This document shows positions 1-10,697 of a stretch of DNA of 64,000 nucleotides, piece by piece. A program made the position numbers and the translations under genes. The notes beneath the pieces are model-generated. The model ran no database searches. It worked only from the letters and a program-made list of their open reading frames with translations, and was not told the origin of the DNA. This stretch comes from Dacryopinax spathularia (Eukaryota > Basidiomycota > Dacrymycetes > Dacrymycetales > Dacrymycetaceae). The DNA is taken from positions 682,001-746,000 of the forward strand of contig JBBPFI010000001.1 in the NCBI GenBank assembly GCA_037974965.1, given 5' to 3'. Positions within the stretch are counted from its first letter, which is position 1, and each line of letters starts with the position of its first letter.

Positions 1-380
1 CTACGAAACTGCCGGACGCTGCTGCTCCTGGGTCACCTGCGAGTCCGAAGCAGCCTGTGGATGAGGAGCTGATCAAGAAGGTCAAGGAGGAGTGGGAGGA
101 GAAGCAGCGAAAGAAGAAGGAGAAGGAGGAAAAGGAGAAGAAGGATGGAGAGAAGGATAAGAAAGATGAGAAGGACAAGAAGGCAAAGGAGACTGCGCCG
201 AAGAGCCCGCCTCCACCGTCGACTCCTCCAGCTCCTGCCACGCCCAGTCATCCACGCTATGTCTTGCATCGATCGATATATGCTGCAAGGCAATTGGAGC
301 ACAGGAAGCGAAAGCAGCTGAAAGAGGCCAGGGAAGTGGCACCTCGACTACCAGGTGTGCCTGGCGGTACTCCGCTATGA
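1..380 (+). CDS. 3' end of an unidentified Lys/Glu-rich protein (partial)
   Basis: An open frame enters from the left edge and ends at a TGA at 378-380. The visible 126 or so residues are a Pro/Ala stretch, then a strongly charged Lys/Glu/Asp segment that should form a helix or coiled coil (about residues 20-60 of the visible part), a Pro-rich linker, and a basic tail containing HPRYVLHRSIYAARQLEHRK and ending in PGVPGGTPL. I do not recognise the family. The frame is open from base 3 and the first ATG in view, at 60, is clearly internal, so the start lies outside the window. Only 175 bases separate its stop from the stop of the convergent Mpo1-like gene. Confidence 0.6.
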   Translation, partial: TKLPDAAAPGSPASPKQPVDEELIKKVKEEWEEKQRKKKEKEEKEKKDGEKDKKDEKDKKAKETAPKSPPPPSTPPAPATPSHPRYVLHRSIYAARQLEHRKRKQLKEAREVAPRLPGVPGGTPL

Positions 381-555
381 CGACTGAAACCCGAAGGTGT
401 TGCTCTATTTCACTCGGAGTTTTTCTTCCTGGTTGATTACTTCAGACTTGGGGTTGAGAAGCAGCGCGTTGGGTCCATCAACCATATCAATATTATACCT
501 TTGTACACCAGACGCAATCTATCCTGTGGCTCCACCCATGTCAGGCGCTCGAGCC

Positions 556-1328
556 TCAAAAGGCCTTCGCCTTGCTATTCGCCCTACCATGCAAGACCTT
601 CTGCCTCTCGAACTCTGCTCTCTTCTCGCTCACTCCCTCCTGGACAGACCTGAACAAGTCGTTCCGGTATCCAAGCGCAAAGAGGTTCTCTAAATGAACA
701 AAGAACGGAGCGAAAACGAAGGCTAGCACGGCCGTCAGCATATGTTGCTTGGAATTAAAACCCTAGGCGCACCTTGGAGTACGTTATCCAACAATGCTGG
801 TGATCGCCCCTCAAACACTCCATGCCCCACGAACTGCAGTATCCAGCAGACGACGTTGACGATTATGGCGTAAGTCATCGAGTTTGGCCGATGTGCCAGC
901 GAGCAGCCGGTGTGGTACATAAAGAACCACTGCGGCGTTATCAGCAGCTGCTCTCTGCCCTGTCAGCTCTCGTCCTACCCTCAAGACATGAAAGACGTAC
1001 CGCAGCCACCGGATCCATCGTATAATAATACAGCAACACGGGTATCGCATAGAACAGCGAGATATTCGCGTCAAACTGCATCCAGTTGTTGAATCTGTAG
1101 GTGTATTGCGGTGCCATGTTGTAGCATAGGATGACCGCGAAGGACCAGATGATGAGGGGGACACATATTCGGTGGATGACGATGTTGACGGGGTGTGCAT
1201 GGTAGGCCCCATAGGCTACGAGCTACTTACGGTGGTATGGGTGTGAGCTGTTGGTTAGAACCAGTGATGGTCGACGAGCGTACCTGGTCCCGGATGCTGA
1301 ACACCTTTTTCTCTGCGGTTACGGCCAT
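556..1328 (-). CDS. Mpo1-like (DUF962) dioxygenase, tandem copy A
   Basis: Four exons (1284-1328, 1001-1222, 773-947, 556-722) splice to 202 residues. The protein starts [15 protein letters not shown] and carries the DUF962 signature: GAYHAHPVN with paired histidines near the N terminus, then [19 protein letters not shown] in the third exon. Family members such as yeast Mpo1 are Fe(II)-dependent ER membrane dioxygenases acting in alpha-oxidation of 2-hydroxy fatty acids during phytosphingosine breakdown; several hydrophobic stretches fit a membrane protein. Without splicing the C-terminal third looks frameshifted, but a 50-nt intron (723-772) with a CTGAC branch point restores the frame. Exon lengths 222, 175 and 167 are identical to copy B, so the two are tandem duplicates with preserved gene structure. 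Confidence 0.88.
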
Positions 1329-2594
1329 GTACTCACCCTGAATATTGCGATGTATTCGGTAAGAGGTTCGGAACGTTAAAGGCGTCAAGAAAGTAGCGAA
1401 AGGTCGTGCGCTAGCCTCGAGCTCGTTATATTGGACAGTATGTACCAGCCTCGGCGCAGAACCGCAGTCCCCGCCTAACGCCCAAAAGATCTCGGGCGCT
1501 TGTTCGCACCCATCCTCGGCTTGGCAACCACCAGGCTAGGCGGCTTCTCTCATAGCTTAACAGCAATCCCCTTGATTAAATTCCTTGGAACCACACCTTC
1601 CTTCTGTAAGATAAAGGGCAATTTGACAGGTAGAGATGGTGGCAATCCGCTGAGTCCGCTGCCGTGGCGTTCGGGTTGGTCTGGATCAAAATCTCGGTGC
1701 GGAAAGGTAGGGGTTCCGCCTTTCCGCAGCGCTGTGGGGAATGCGCTTGGCGCAGTCTTCAGGCGCTCTCACGAGTACACGATTAATAGGCCGCGAGCCT
1801 TGCAGATCCGCTGTGTGACATGCTGTAGTTATACCATGATTTGGGCGAGATGTAGAAGACTGCTTAGCTGCCAAAACCGGGCGCCGACACCAGCGGCCGG
1901 ATTATCATGACGCGTCGTCCTTCTCCAGTTCGGCAACAAGCCTATGACACGTCCGCCACCGCGGGGTATCCGATGCTCCTCAACGATGAGCAATCTCTTT
2001 GGTCAGCGGACATGCTCCGCGAGACTAGTTGGGCAATGACTTGTAAATCATTGGAGTTGTTGAACCGTTGTCCGATGTGTGTCCCGAGACCGGCACGAAC
2101 CTTCAGGCGCAGCAGTCGCACCTGTGCGCGACGTAACGTCTGGGCGGACCTCGCGAAGCGCTGCGGTACAAAGGAAGAGCCATGGGGAATACAATGGACA
2201 GGCAGAATGAGGCAAATAACTTTGAGGTGTGAAGAAGACCAGAAGTAGCGGAGGAAGCACACAGCTTGGCGAGAGACCACGTCAGGATCTGAAGCTTCTT
2301 ATGTCACATGTTGTACAGCAGACCCGACAGAAGTAGCGAGACCTTTTGTACTGCATTTCGTGTTGCATGTTTTGACCGGATCCCGGCTTGATGCACACGA
2401 CACGAACGGTGTTCTGCTGTACTCATCGTCGTCAGCTGGCAGCAGGGTTCTTCCCCACATAGCAAGGATATCGCAGATGTTGCTGTCATTATAATCGTTT
2501 CGCTACATACGCAGAAGTACATTACAAATGCATCTCAGTGCATCTCACCGATCCTCTTCATCCTGGGGCAACTAATCCAAATAGTAAATGTCCA
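1329..2594. other. 1.27-kb spacer between the two Mpo1-like genes
   Basis: I see no recognisable protein here. The longest open frames (about 110-135 codons, 1500-2280) have no domain-like composition and overlap on both strands. It should hold the promoter of copy A (immediately right of 1328) and the 3' region of copy B. Confidence 0.5.
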
Positions 2595-3360
2595 TTATAT
2601 AGCCTTCGCCTTCCCATTTGTCTTGGCGTGCGCTGCTGCTTCGGCCGCGAACTGGGCTTTGGCCTTGGCGATACCCTCCTCGACCGACTTCTGGAGATCT
2701 TTTCGATATCCAAACATGAACAGATTCTCGATATGAACGAAGAACGGTGCGAGCACAAGCGCTGTGATATACCGGTGAGTGGGATTCAGCTTCGACGAGG
2801 GAAGGTAGAGCGCACCTCCAACGAGATTGTCAAGTAGAGCGGGTGATCGTCCCTCTGCCGCACCGTGCCCGATGAACTGGAAGATCCAGGAGATGACGTT
2901 GACTGCGAGGCCGATGGCGAATGCATGCGGGCGATGTGCGAACGCACAGGCCGTTCCGTACATGAGGATCCATTGTGGTGTTATCAGGAGCTGGAAAGAG
3001 CAATGTCAGCTTCGTTCTTTGGACTGGCTTAGACGATGCGCACCGCTGCGACAGGCTCCATGAAGTAGTAATATAGCAGTGATGGTACTGCGTAGAACGT
3101 GAAGAGGGTGACGTCAAATTGCAGCCAATCGTTAACTTTGTAGCTCCATTCTGGCGCTATGTTGACAGCGAAGATGATCCCGAAGGACCATGCGATGAGG
3201 GGCACGAAGATTCGGTGGATGGCGACGTTCACGGGGTGGGAATGGTATGCCCCATAGCCCACTAACTACAGCCTAGAGGTCAGTCGGTGCCAGCAATGAC
3301 GCGGTATGTTGGACGCACCTGGTCGCGTATACTGAAGAGATGGCCAGATGAGACGTCCAT
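2595..3360 (-). CDS. Mpo1-like (DUF962) dioxygenase, tandem copy B
   Basis: Exons 3319-3360, 3044-3265, 2816-2990 and 2595-2761 join to 201 residues beginning MDVSSGHLFSIRDQLVGYGA. The histidine motif GAYHSHPVN, the [19 protein letters not shown] block and the terminal APFFVHIENLFMFGYRKDL block are those of the DUF962/Mpo1 family (ER-resident 2-hydroxy fatty acid dioxygenase of sphingoid-base degradation). The ATG at 3360 is the first in frame and lies about 100 bp downstream of a TATATATA box. The last intron (2762-2815) is read through as open frame, which would insert 18 residues; the splice is preferred because it restores the family alignment and matches copy A exactly. The substrate is inferred from the family only. 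Confidence 0.92.
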
Positions 3361-3460
3361 TGTGGGTGACTTGAAGTTACGAGTAAGGGTGGGAGAACGG
3401 GCAGCTGGAGAACAGGGATGTGCGTATGCGATTGTTGGAAGGTCAGAGATGGAGGGGATG

Positions 3461-3469
3461 ATATATATA
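3461..3469 (-). promoter_or_regulatory. TATA-like box for Mpo1 copy B
   Basis: A TATATATA tract lies about 100 bases upstream of the ATG at 3360 on the minus strand. Position and sequence fit a TATA element; no other promoter element is recognised. Confidence 0.45.
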
Positions 3470-5162
3470 CTGAGCTATCGTTGTTCCCAGGAAAAGAAGA
3501 CAAGGTAATGATCTCATGACAAGGCGGTTGTCGGCGCAGTTCCGTCCGCGATCACATGTCGGGACCGCAGCGACGCCCCGCGACGAGGCCCCCATCAATG
3601 CGCCCCCCTTCGCGCCATATCCATCACCGCCCTTGATGCGGCCCACGGCCTCGGTCAAACATCAGACGTTCAACCATGACAGGATCTCTTTCAGTGTTGT
3701 TATTCGTTGGTGGGGCATCATGTCCGCCCTTTCACCCCGCCAAAAATTCAGTCTGCCGCCATTCCCACGTCGATTCTTCAGGGTACGAGCAAGGGACCGA
3801 TCGCGTGGGGTACGCATAACATCACTTCATTCGCCGTCGCTTCTCCGCCAGCTTTGCGCCTCTCAGCTAGTCGGATGATATAGTCGCTGACGGCACATCT
3901 ATCGACATCCGCCAACCGTGTTTGTTCCTCCACCGCTGCTCCCACGGTTCCTGGAGGGCCATCCATCAAGCCACAACGTCAAACTATCTGGGCCAACCGT
4001 CTGGCGATTGAATTGGACCAGGGCAACCGTTGGCTACTTCCGGCCCGAATTCCATGCTTCCAAACATGGATACGCACCCAGTTCCAGCACCCCGGTTTTG
4101 ATGCAGATTGCTGCTTTCTAAGGTGTCCTCAAAGCAAGCGTTAGATGAACCCCTCCCGTCAGCCCCATAGCCACGTCCAACAATCAAAGCACAGCGAGCC
4201 GCGCCCTGTACGGATACACCGTCCGCAGTAGTAGGCTCCCAGAATGGGCGGTGAGAGCGCACCTCAGAAGTGACGAGCGGCGCGGTCGACCTTTTCGCAT
4301 TTCCCGAGGGGATTGTTAAGATAGAAGCACACTGTAATCACAGTATATGCGCTGCCCGGAAGGCCTGTCCCACCAGAGCGGCACTATGTGAGGCGGTGTT
4401 GAAGGGAGAAGAATGCAGAGTTGGCAGAGGCGCAGTCTGATGACGGCTCCGAGTTGAAGACATAAATCCGATGTCTTGATCGATGCCCTAAGACCACTCC
4501 TAGTCGTGCGCATTGTGGTTGTTACTGAGTCCCAGCGACAGTGACAATACGTTCTGAGCTGCTCAGGAAGGAAGAAGGCAGTACACATTGTAGTCCAATT
4601 CTTGATAACAGGTTCGGCAGACCTCATGGCCGAAGGCCAAGGCTGTCAGCGAAACTGGGCGTCTGAAAGAGTTGAAAAAGACCCGTTTCTATGGGATAGC
4701 GATCCACTAGGAGATAGTAATGGGACTTGGAGCAACTTGCTGGCCTTCTTCAACACCAAATGGGTGGAACCGTGCTCTTCGCGATCGACCTGTTTGTGTA
4801 TTCCCGGGATGCTTCTCAGTACAGGATTGTAGGCGCAGCATAGGCGATATTCTGCATGTCGTAAAACAAGTCCTGTGAGAGCGGGTTGAGCTCTGCGTAT
4901 TGGCCTTCTGCGCAGTACGCAGTGAACAGCCTGCAGATGATGGGCGAAGCGGGAACCCATTTTATCTCCCATTCTTTCGGCTCTAAGCTGCGGCCTTATG
5001 ACCGAAATGCGGGAGCACCGGAGCCGAGCGTAATGAGCCGCGACTCCGAGAAGGCGCGGTGGCGGCCACGCGCGGCATACGCCGAACCACGTCGCTTTCA
5101 GCATCGTCAGGGTGGGCGCCTCAGGACGACGTCGCACCCCAGAGCATTGTCTTACGTCGACC
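3470..5162. other. 1.7-kb divergent intergenic region (Mpo1-B / SEC22)
   Basis: Both flanking genes start at its edges, so it must contain two promoters. Open frames of up to 172 codons on both strands have no recognisable domains, and their arginine/serine-rich composition is typical of shadow frames in GC-rich DNA. I see nothing else. Confidence 0.5.
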
Positions 5163-5975
5163 ATGGTAAGGTCAACAACGATTGCGCGGGCGTCGGATGC
5201 CCTACCGCTTGCTGCGACGGTGGATGATGAGCAGGTATGTCATTCAATGATGTGTGCCAGAGAACTGTAGTGACGAGCTTGTACGGCATAGACTGAGCAC
5301 GCGCTGCAAGAACATAAGCAGCAGGCAAAGCTCATCTTCCGGCGGATAACACCGAACTCAGAACCACAATGTTCGATCGAGTCCGGTCCATACACATTAC
5401 AGTACGCTCGTTCATACTGTAGCTTCGTCGTTCTTGCTAACGGCTTGCAGCTACCTCATCCAAGACAACGTCGTCTACCTCACAATCGCCGAAAAGTCCT
5501 ATCCTCGAAAACTCGCCTTCTCCTACCTTGACGAACTTGCAAAGGAGTTCTCCCACTCCTACGGCCCGCAAGTCGACAGCGTACGCAAACCATACGCGTT
5601 TGTGGGGTTCGACACGTTTATGCAGAAGACGGCAAGGCTGTACCAGGATACGCGGAGTGCTGGGGGTGGGAATAATCTGGAGAGGCTGAATGGGGAGCTG
5701 CAGGACGTGACGAGGATCATGACGAAGAATATGGAGGAGCTGCTGTGGAGAGGTGATAGTCTGGACAGTGCGTGCTCCCCTCCACCTTACTGCGTTGCAT
5801 GAGGCTGATGGCATTGACAGAGATGTCCCATCTGTCGTCGAGTCTCAGAGACGAATCTCAAAAATACCGCAAGGCGGCCCGACAGGTCAATATCGACGCG
5901 ATGATCCGGCAATGGGCACCCGTGGGCGGCATCGTCCTCTTCATAATCATCTTCCTCTGGTGGCGGTTCTTCTGA
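5163..5975 (+). CDS. SEC22: SEC22 longin-type R-SNARE
   Basis: Exons 5163-5234, 5292-5401, 5451-5767 and 5821-5975 give 217 residues, the usual Sec22 length. The N-terminal longin domain (MVRSTTIARASDALPL to FVGFDTFMQKTARLYQD) is followed by a SNARE helix containing LNGELQDVTRIMTKN and ELLWRGDSLDKMS, with the zero-layer Arg in LWRGDSLD, and a C-terminal membrane anchor (VGGIVLFIIIFLWWRFF). Sec22 drives vesicle fusion in ER-Golgi anterograde and retrograde traffic and pairs with ER and Golgi Q-SNAREs. The first exon is only 24 codons; its ATG is chosen because it begins the family-specific N terminus. The gene is convergent with ESF2, with 176 bases between the stops. Confidence 0.97.
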
Positions 5976-6151
5976 GCCCTCCGACTACTTGTATGCTGGA
6001 AGAAGATGTGGGGACGTGCAACGATATTGGGCGCATGTATGCGCGTTGGAGCGGCTAGATACCATCATTGGACGATATGTGATGTACCTCATTCCTGTTT
6101 ATGCATCGGTTCTCTCAAATCAGGTCATACGAAGATCCCAGGTGTGATTAC

Positions 6152-7210
6152 CTAGAAGATGCTACCAAGTACACTCTTCAGCTGCTCGCCTCTCCGGTCA
6201 TCACCTGCATCGGCAGCAGGCCGTTCCTTCGCCTTCTTCCGCTTAGCAGGAGCATCACCACCCTCAGTCCTCTGCGGTCTATCCTTCACCGGCTTTTGTT
6301 TCTCAGGCTTGGATCTCTGCTGGTCGCTGCCCTTTGATGTGGCCGCCTCGCCCAGCTCCTCCTCCCTCTTCCGTTTCTTCTCCGCCCGCTTGTCGAGCAC
6401 CCGAGCGAGTTCGACCTGCTTCAGATACTCCTTCTGCTCCATCCTGCTCTGCGAGATCTCCTGTCTCAACCGATCCCTATGCACCGCCCTCTCGTGCGCT
6501 GAATCCGTCGTAAGTACCCTTGCTCGAGAAAGAGTACGAAGAAACGTACCAATCTGCTCCGTCAACATACTCCACTTAAACCTCGGCAAGTACTTCATCG
6601 TCCATACGTCGTCTCTCCATCGCGTGCCCTTCTTCCCTCCGATGGGTTGGGCGTTCAACATATCCGCGACGGTTCGCGCTACTTTCTTGTCGGCGAACTC
6701 GACCCAGCCCTCGGTGTAGTGAGGCTTTTTGGTGGAGGTGTATTTCCGTCGGAGGTAGGCGCGTTTGGGATCTTTGGGTGAAGGTCAGCATACGTGGAAA
6801 CGGGTGGAAGGCATGATGACGTACCTTCCTGCTGGAGGTATACTCTTCCAACCTCGCCATATGCACTAAGCAGGTGTCGGACTTTAGGCGGCTGCATTCC
6901 CGGCGGAATGCGAGATATGTATATGACGCCAGCTCGCTCTTGAGCAGCGTTGAAGGCCGCTAGAGCCTCTGCAGACAGCGGTGCGGCATTTTGAGGGAAA
7001 GAGGGGAGGTTGCCAATCACTCCTGGCAGCTCTTCGTCCATCTCCTCCTCGAGTGCGGAGGAACCGGCAGACGGCGAGCTCGGTCCTTCGCCATGGTTAT
7101 CGTCCTCTCCTGTCAAACTTTAGTGGTTGGCAAGGAGGGGATGGAACGTCGATCTGCCCACCTTGCTCGATGCCGCCCCACTCCTCCTCGACTTCTTGTA
7201 GGGATGCCAT
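6152..7210 (-). CDS. ESF2: ESF2/ABT1 pre-rRNA processing factor
   Basis: Exons 7162-7210, 6825-7109, 6550-6771 and 6498-6152 join to 300 residues. An acidic N terminus ([13 protein letters not shown]) precedes an RRM-like fold: [21 protein letters not shown] is the first strand-helix, and [20 protein letters not shown] the second half. Next come the family hallmark [14 protein letters not shown] and [15 protein letters not shown], and a Lys/Arg-rich tail. Esf2/ABT1 is a nucleolar U3 snoRNP-associated factor needed for early 18S rRNA cleavages and works with the helicase Dbp8. The third intron (6499-6549) is 51 nt, a multiple of three with no stop, so retention would only add 17 residues; I splice it because the family sequence continues directly across it. 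Confidence 0.95.
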
Positions 7211-8733
7211 GGCACGATGAACGACACACGAGTTACGACGTTCTGAGCCGATGAGACTTTTCGCGGACTTTGGGCGAACGATTCAGCGTGAAAAGGAAGC
7301 GGTGACGGCAGTCAGGGATCGCCCAATGCCGAGCCGAAGCGGGATCAATTGAGACCCCGGCGATGCACGCCGTGTTCGCGTCTCTGCTTGTTTTGGTCGC
7401 TTCTGTTACTCGATCTGGAAATGGCATCTCCTTTGGATTGTGTCTGTGACTGCGCTGTTGCGATGACTCTGAGCTTGAGATATTGGGTGCTTTTCCATGG
7501 CTGTTTGTGATTCCGATGAGAGAAGATGTCCCCAGATTTGCTCAGCGTTGATGAGGAGAGGTGCGAACCTTTTTGTAGCCCAACCGGTGCGCGCACCGAT
7601 CATCCTCTTCCCCTGGAACGGTTCAGCTCACGACGATTCAGCTTGCACGCTCCCCCATCACATTCCAAGTCCACGTTCTGCCTTTGCATGCGATAGATCG
7701 GTGGTCCCTTGGGGGTAAATCCCTGCGGGTTGTCGGACTATGCCGGTGGACTGGGCCTCGTGTATGGATGTGCCAGCCCCCTTTACGGAGGTGTCCCGTC
7801 CCTCGGTCGCTTGACGTACCCGTCCAACCGCCGCCCCTCCCGGCCGCCCCATCTCGCCCACCAAACCAAGCGGGATGTTGGCCGGTGGAACGGGGCATAC
7901 GGGGCCAACACCCAACACGGGGCATATGAACGAGCGCATACTAAACCCCCTGGACGATCACCCTCTCTTCGCTTTCCTTCGTGCGGCTCCCAATCCCACC
8001 TGGCGCTTCATCCCCCAGCATCTCTTTTTCCCGTGCTCTCACATCTTCCTCTTCACATCGCGCTCTTCTGCGAAAGGCAACTGTTCTTCGCCGAATCAAA
8101 AAGGAAACTCCCTCTACGATCGCGACCCATCCGCTTGGAAATCAACTAACCCGCGTTCTTCTCTTACACAGGCAACCACCTTCCTTGTTGAGACGTTGAC
8201 TAACCTTTCCCAGCCCCAGCACGTGAACGCCCTCCTAATTCCCTGAGGGATTGTAGCAGCCAGAACCACCCCGAGCCGCCCACGACACGCGACATTCCCT
8301 GGTGGAAACCGTCGCTGCGTTTTTGCTTCTTTGCTGTCCCGCTTGATCGCCCGCTGTTCTGTCTCACTGAACTGTGCACGATCTCGCGCGTCAGACCACC
8401 TTTATCTTTTACTCCATCACACAACGCACTACAGCCCCCGCGCTGCTGGAACCACCCTCCTTTCGCTTTCTATAAAGGGCTTGACGCTCCTCCCCCATCG
8501 ATCTCTTCCCCATCCCATCACCCCCTCCAATCGACCTTCTCCTCCCTCCTCCCTTGACGGGCAGCCTCTCCCACTCCCCTTCACGCAACCTCTTGCGCTC
8601 CTCCTCATCCTCCACTCGCCTTTCGACGTCTAGACGACAAGAAACTCTCGTTATCACTACCCAACTCGTACCGCGTACCTCTCCAAAGGCCGAGCCAAAC
8701 CCCCAAACCTACCCAAAGCTGACCCAACGAACC
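7211..8733. other. 1.5-kb divergent promoter region (ESF2 / cyclin)
   Basis: It holds the 5' ends of both neighbours. The cyclin side is pyrimidine-rich, as is common for fungal 5' leaders, and has TATAAA at 8471-8476, about 260 bases before the ATG. No convincing gene is seen; the open frames (7638-8246) are low-complexity shadows. Confidence 0.5.
8471..8476 (+). promoter_or_regulatory. Possible TATA box of the cyclin gene
   Basis: TATAAA lies within CTATAAAG, about 260 bases upstream of the chosen start codon and followed by a long CT-rich leader. The distance allows a 5' UTR of roughly 200 bases. Confidence 0.35.
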
Positions 8734-10190
8734 ATGCCTCTCATGATGCCTCGTCTCCACCCCGCGTCCCTGGTCCCCTCCTCGAACCATCACCCCGATC
8801 TGCTCGATCTTCTTCGTCGCCCAGTCACACGCGATATGATCAGCTACATCGCCGAGCAGGCCGTCGCCGTCATCGGCATTGACGATGGGTCGTCGAGTGC
8901 ACCAGAGACGCCGGAGCTTCATCGCGCTGCCGAATCGGCGCTCCCCACCCCACCTGCGACGCCCGTCAAGGCGTCGTTTGATACGCAGAACCAGCATCGG
9001 AAGGAGGCGAGGGAGGAGAAGGACGGCCTACCGTCGCTTGAGACGTTCATTCGCCGCCTCTGCGAATACTCGAACGTCCAGGCACCCACCCTCCTTTGCA
9101 CGCTCCTTTACCTTCACAGGCTCAAAGCCAAGCTTCCCGTTATGGCAAAAGGTGCGCATATATGCGCTTATAGAGTGATACTGAAGCTCATACAATAGTA
9201 GGCATCCCTTGCACTCGCCACCGCGTCTTCCTGGCAACGCTCATCGTCGCAGCCAAGTACTTGAACGACTCTTCGCCCAAGAACAAGCACTGGACGCGCT
9301 ATACCAATGCACTTTTCTCCAATGCTGAGGTCAACCTCATGGAGAAGCAGTTGCTTCAGCTGCTTGACTACGATCTCCGCTTCAATGAGCAGGAGCTCAT
9401 CGAGCATTGCAGGCCGTTCATGCCTGGCTCACCCCGCGTCAAGGAGCAGAGGCACGATGCTGTCAGCCGTGTTGCGCGTGCTACCGCCCTTCGCTCCCCA
9501 GGCCGCAAGACGCAGCCTCAGATGCCGCCTACGCCTCCGCACGAGAACAACGGTCCGGCGCCGGCGATGTCGCTCCGCTCGCTCGCAGCCAAGCTATCGA
9601 ACGCACATATATCGACGACCGACCTCCCCCAGATCCCGTCGGAGACGCCCTCCAACGCGTCTACCTCATCGATCGCTAGTGGTCGCCCGCCTCTCTACAC
9701 GTCTTCGACGTCATCGTCGGCCGTCTCGCTGCTCACTTCGGACACTCACTCCTCCGCATCGTCAGTGTCGCTGTCGCCTTCTGAGGTCGACCACTACAGC
9801 GCCGAGTCGTTCTCGCCCAAGATCACGTCGAAGCACGAGAGGAGCACGACCGCCAAGGGCCGTACCTTCGTCCTGCGCTCCCTGCCGTCGGCACCCCTCA
9901 ACGACTACAAGGAGAGAGAGTCTCTGTCGATAAGCTCCAACGAGCGCAAGCGCACAGTGTCCGCGGCTCTTACCATCGTGCCGAACACTCCCCCGTCGCC
10001 CTCTCCAGCTCCCAAGTACCGCAAGCCTATGAGGCCAAGCAGCGGCAAGAGCTACCCCGAGGGTCTGTCGGCGAGCGGCGTCAGCATGCCCAGCATTTCC
10101 TCCCACGCCAGGGAGAGCATGTCGAGCCGCTGGCTCAGGATGCTCAGCCTTGGCAAGGGCAAGGTACAGGCTGAAGACTCTGAGGTGTAA
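8734..10190 (+). CDS. Pho85-type (Pcl1/Pcl2-like) cyclin
   Basis: Two exons (8734-9151 and 9202-10190) encode 468 residues. The cyclin box runs over about residues 90-230: LPSLETFIRRLCEYSNVQAP, then LLCTLLYLHRLKAKLPVMAKG, then TRHRVFLATLIVAAKYLND, then EKQLLQLLDYDLRFNEQELI. This is the cyclin-N fold as found in fungal PCL cyclins that activate the Pho85 kinase in G1 control, polarity and nutrient signalling. The rest is a Ser/Thr/Pro-rich, probably disordered and phosphorylated tail of more than 230 residues. The start is the first ATG of the frame after a CT-rich leader. The single intron contains the palindrome GCGCATATATGCGC, also found in introns of other genes here. Which Pcl subfamily it belongs to is not resolved. 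Confidence 0.88.
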
Positions 10191-10697
10191 GCCACGCCGG
10201 CACGGGTGCGGCAGCTGCGGTCGACGACTGCAACATCCCTTTTCCATTCTTGTACATAAACCTTGGGAAACTTGCGAGTCTTGTGTCATTTTGGTGCCTT
10301 CTGCTTTTCTCCTTTCTCTTTCATCACTCCGTCATCATCAACTGCTTTCCACCGCATCAATTTTCTTGTCACATACTACGGTTGGATGCAGCTCATTTCC
10401 CTCAACCACTAAACCCCGCACCATAGATGCCCTCCCTATTACCTTCCGCCCTGTACATACTTCCTCTTCTCCCTTCCCCTCATCACTCCATAATCATCGC
10501 GACCACGACCCAATCCTTCATTCCGGCGTTCTGCCTCAATTTTTCTCGATGCATGTACTTTACATCGACTTGCCCCGTTTGCGCTAAAAGGGGCCAATGC
10601 AATGATATGGTTGGGAACAGTAATCTCGTGTGCGGTGTGATGTACAACAATGCCAATTCCTTCCTCAGGAGACTGTTACAGGTTGGCAGGCGCTGAT
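10191..10697. other. 507-base convergent 3' region
   Basis: It lies between the stops of the cyclin and SH3 genes. It is pyrimidine-rich near the cyclin end, consistent with a 3' UTR and downstream sequence. No gene or repeat recognised. Confidence 0.5.

Noticed and set aside
735-920. Apparent frameshifted Mpo1-like pseudogene in copy A
   Set aside because: A 50-nt intron (723-772) with GT-AG borders and a CTGAC branch point restores the frame and matches the exon lengths of copy B exactly.
1500-2280. Possible gene between the two Mpo1-like copies
   Set aside because: Several overlapping frames on both strands, no splice-consistent model and no recognisable motif.
4646-5164. 172-codon minus-strand open frame upstream of SEC22
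   Set aside because: Arg/Ser/Pro-rich, no domain pattern, overlaps the SEC22 start and other frames; a shadow frame.
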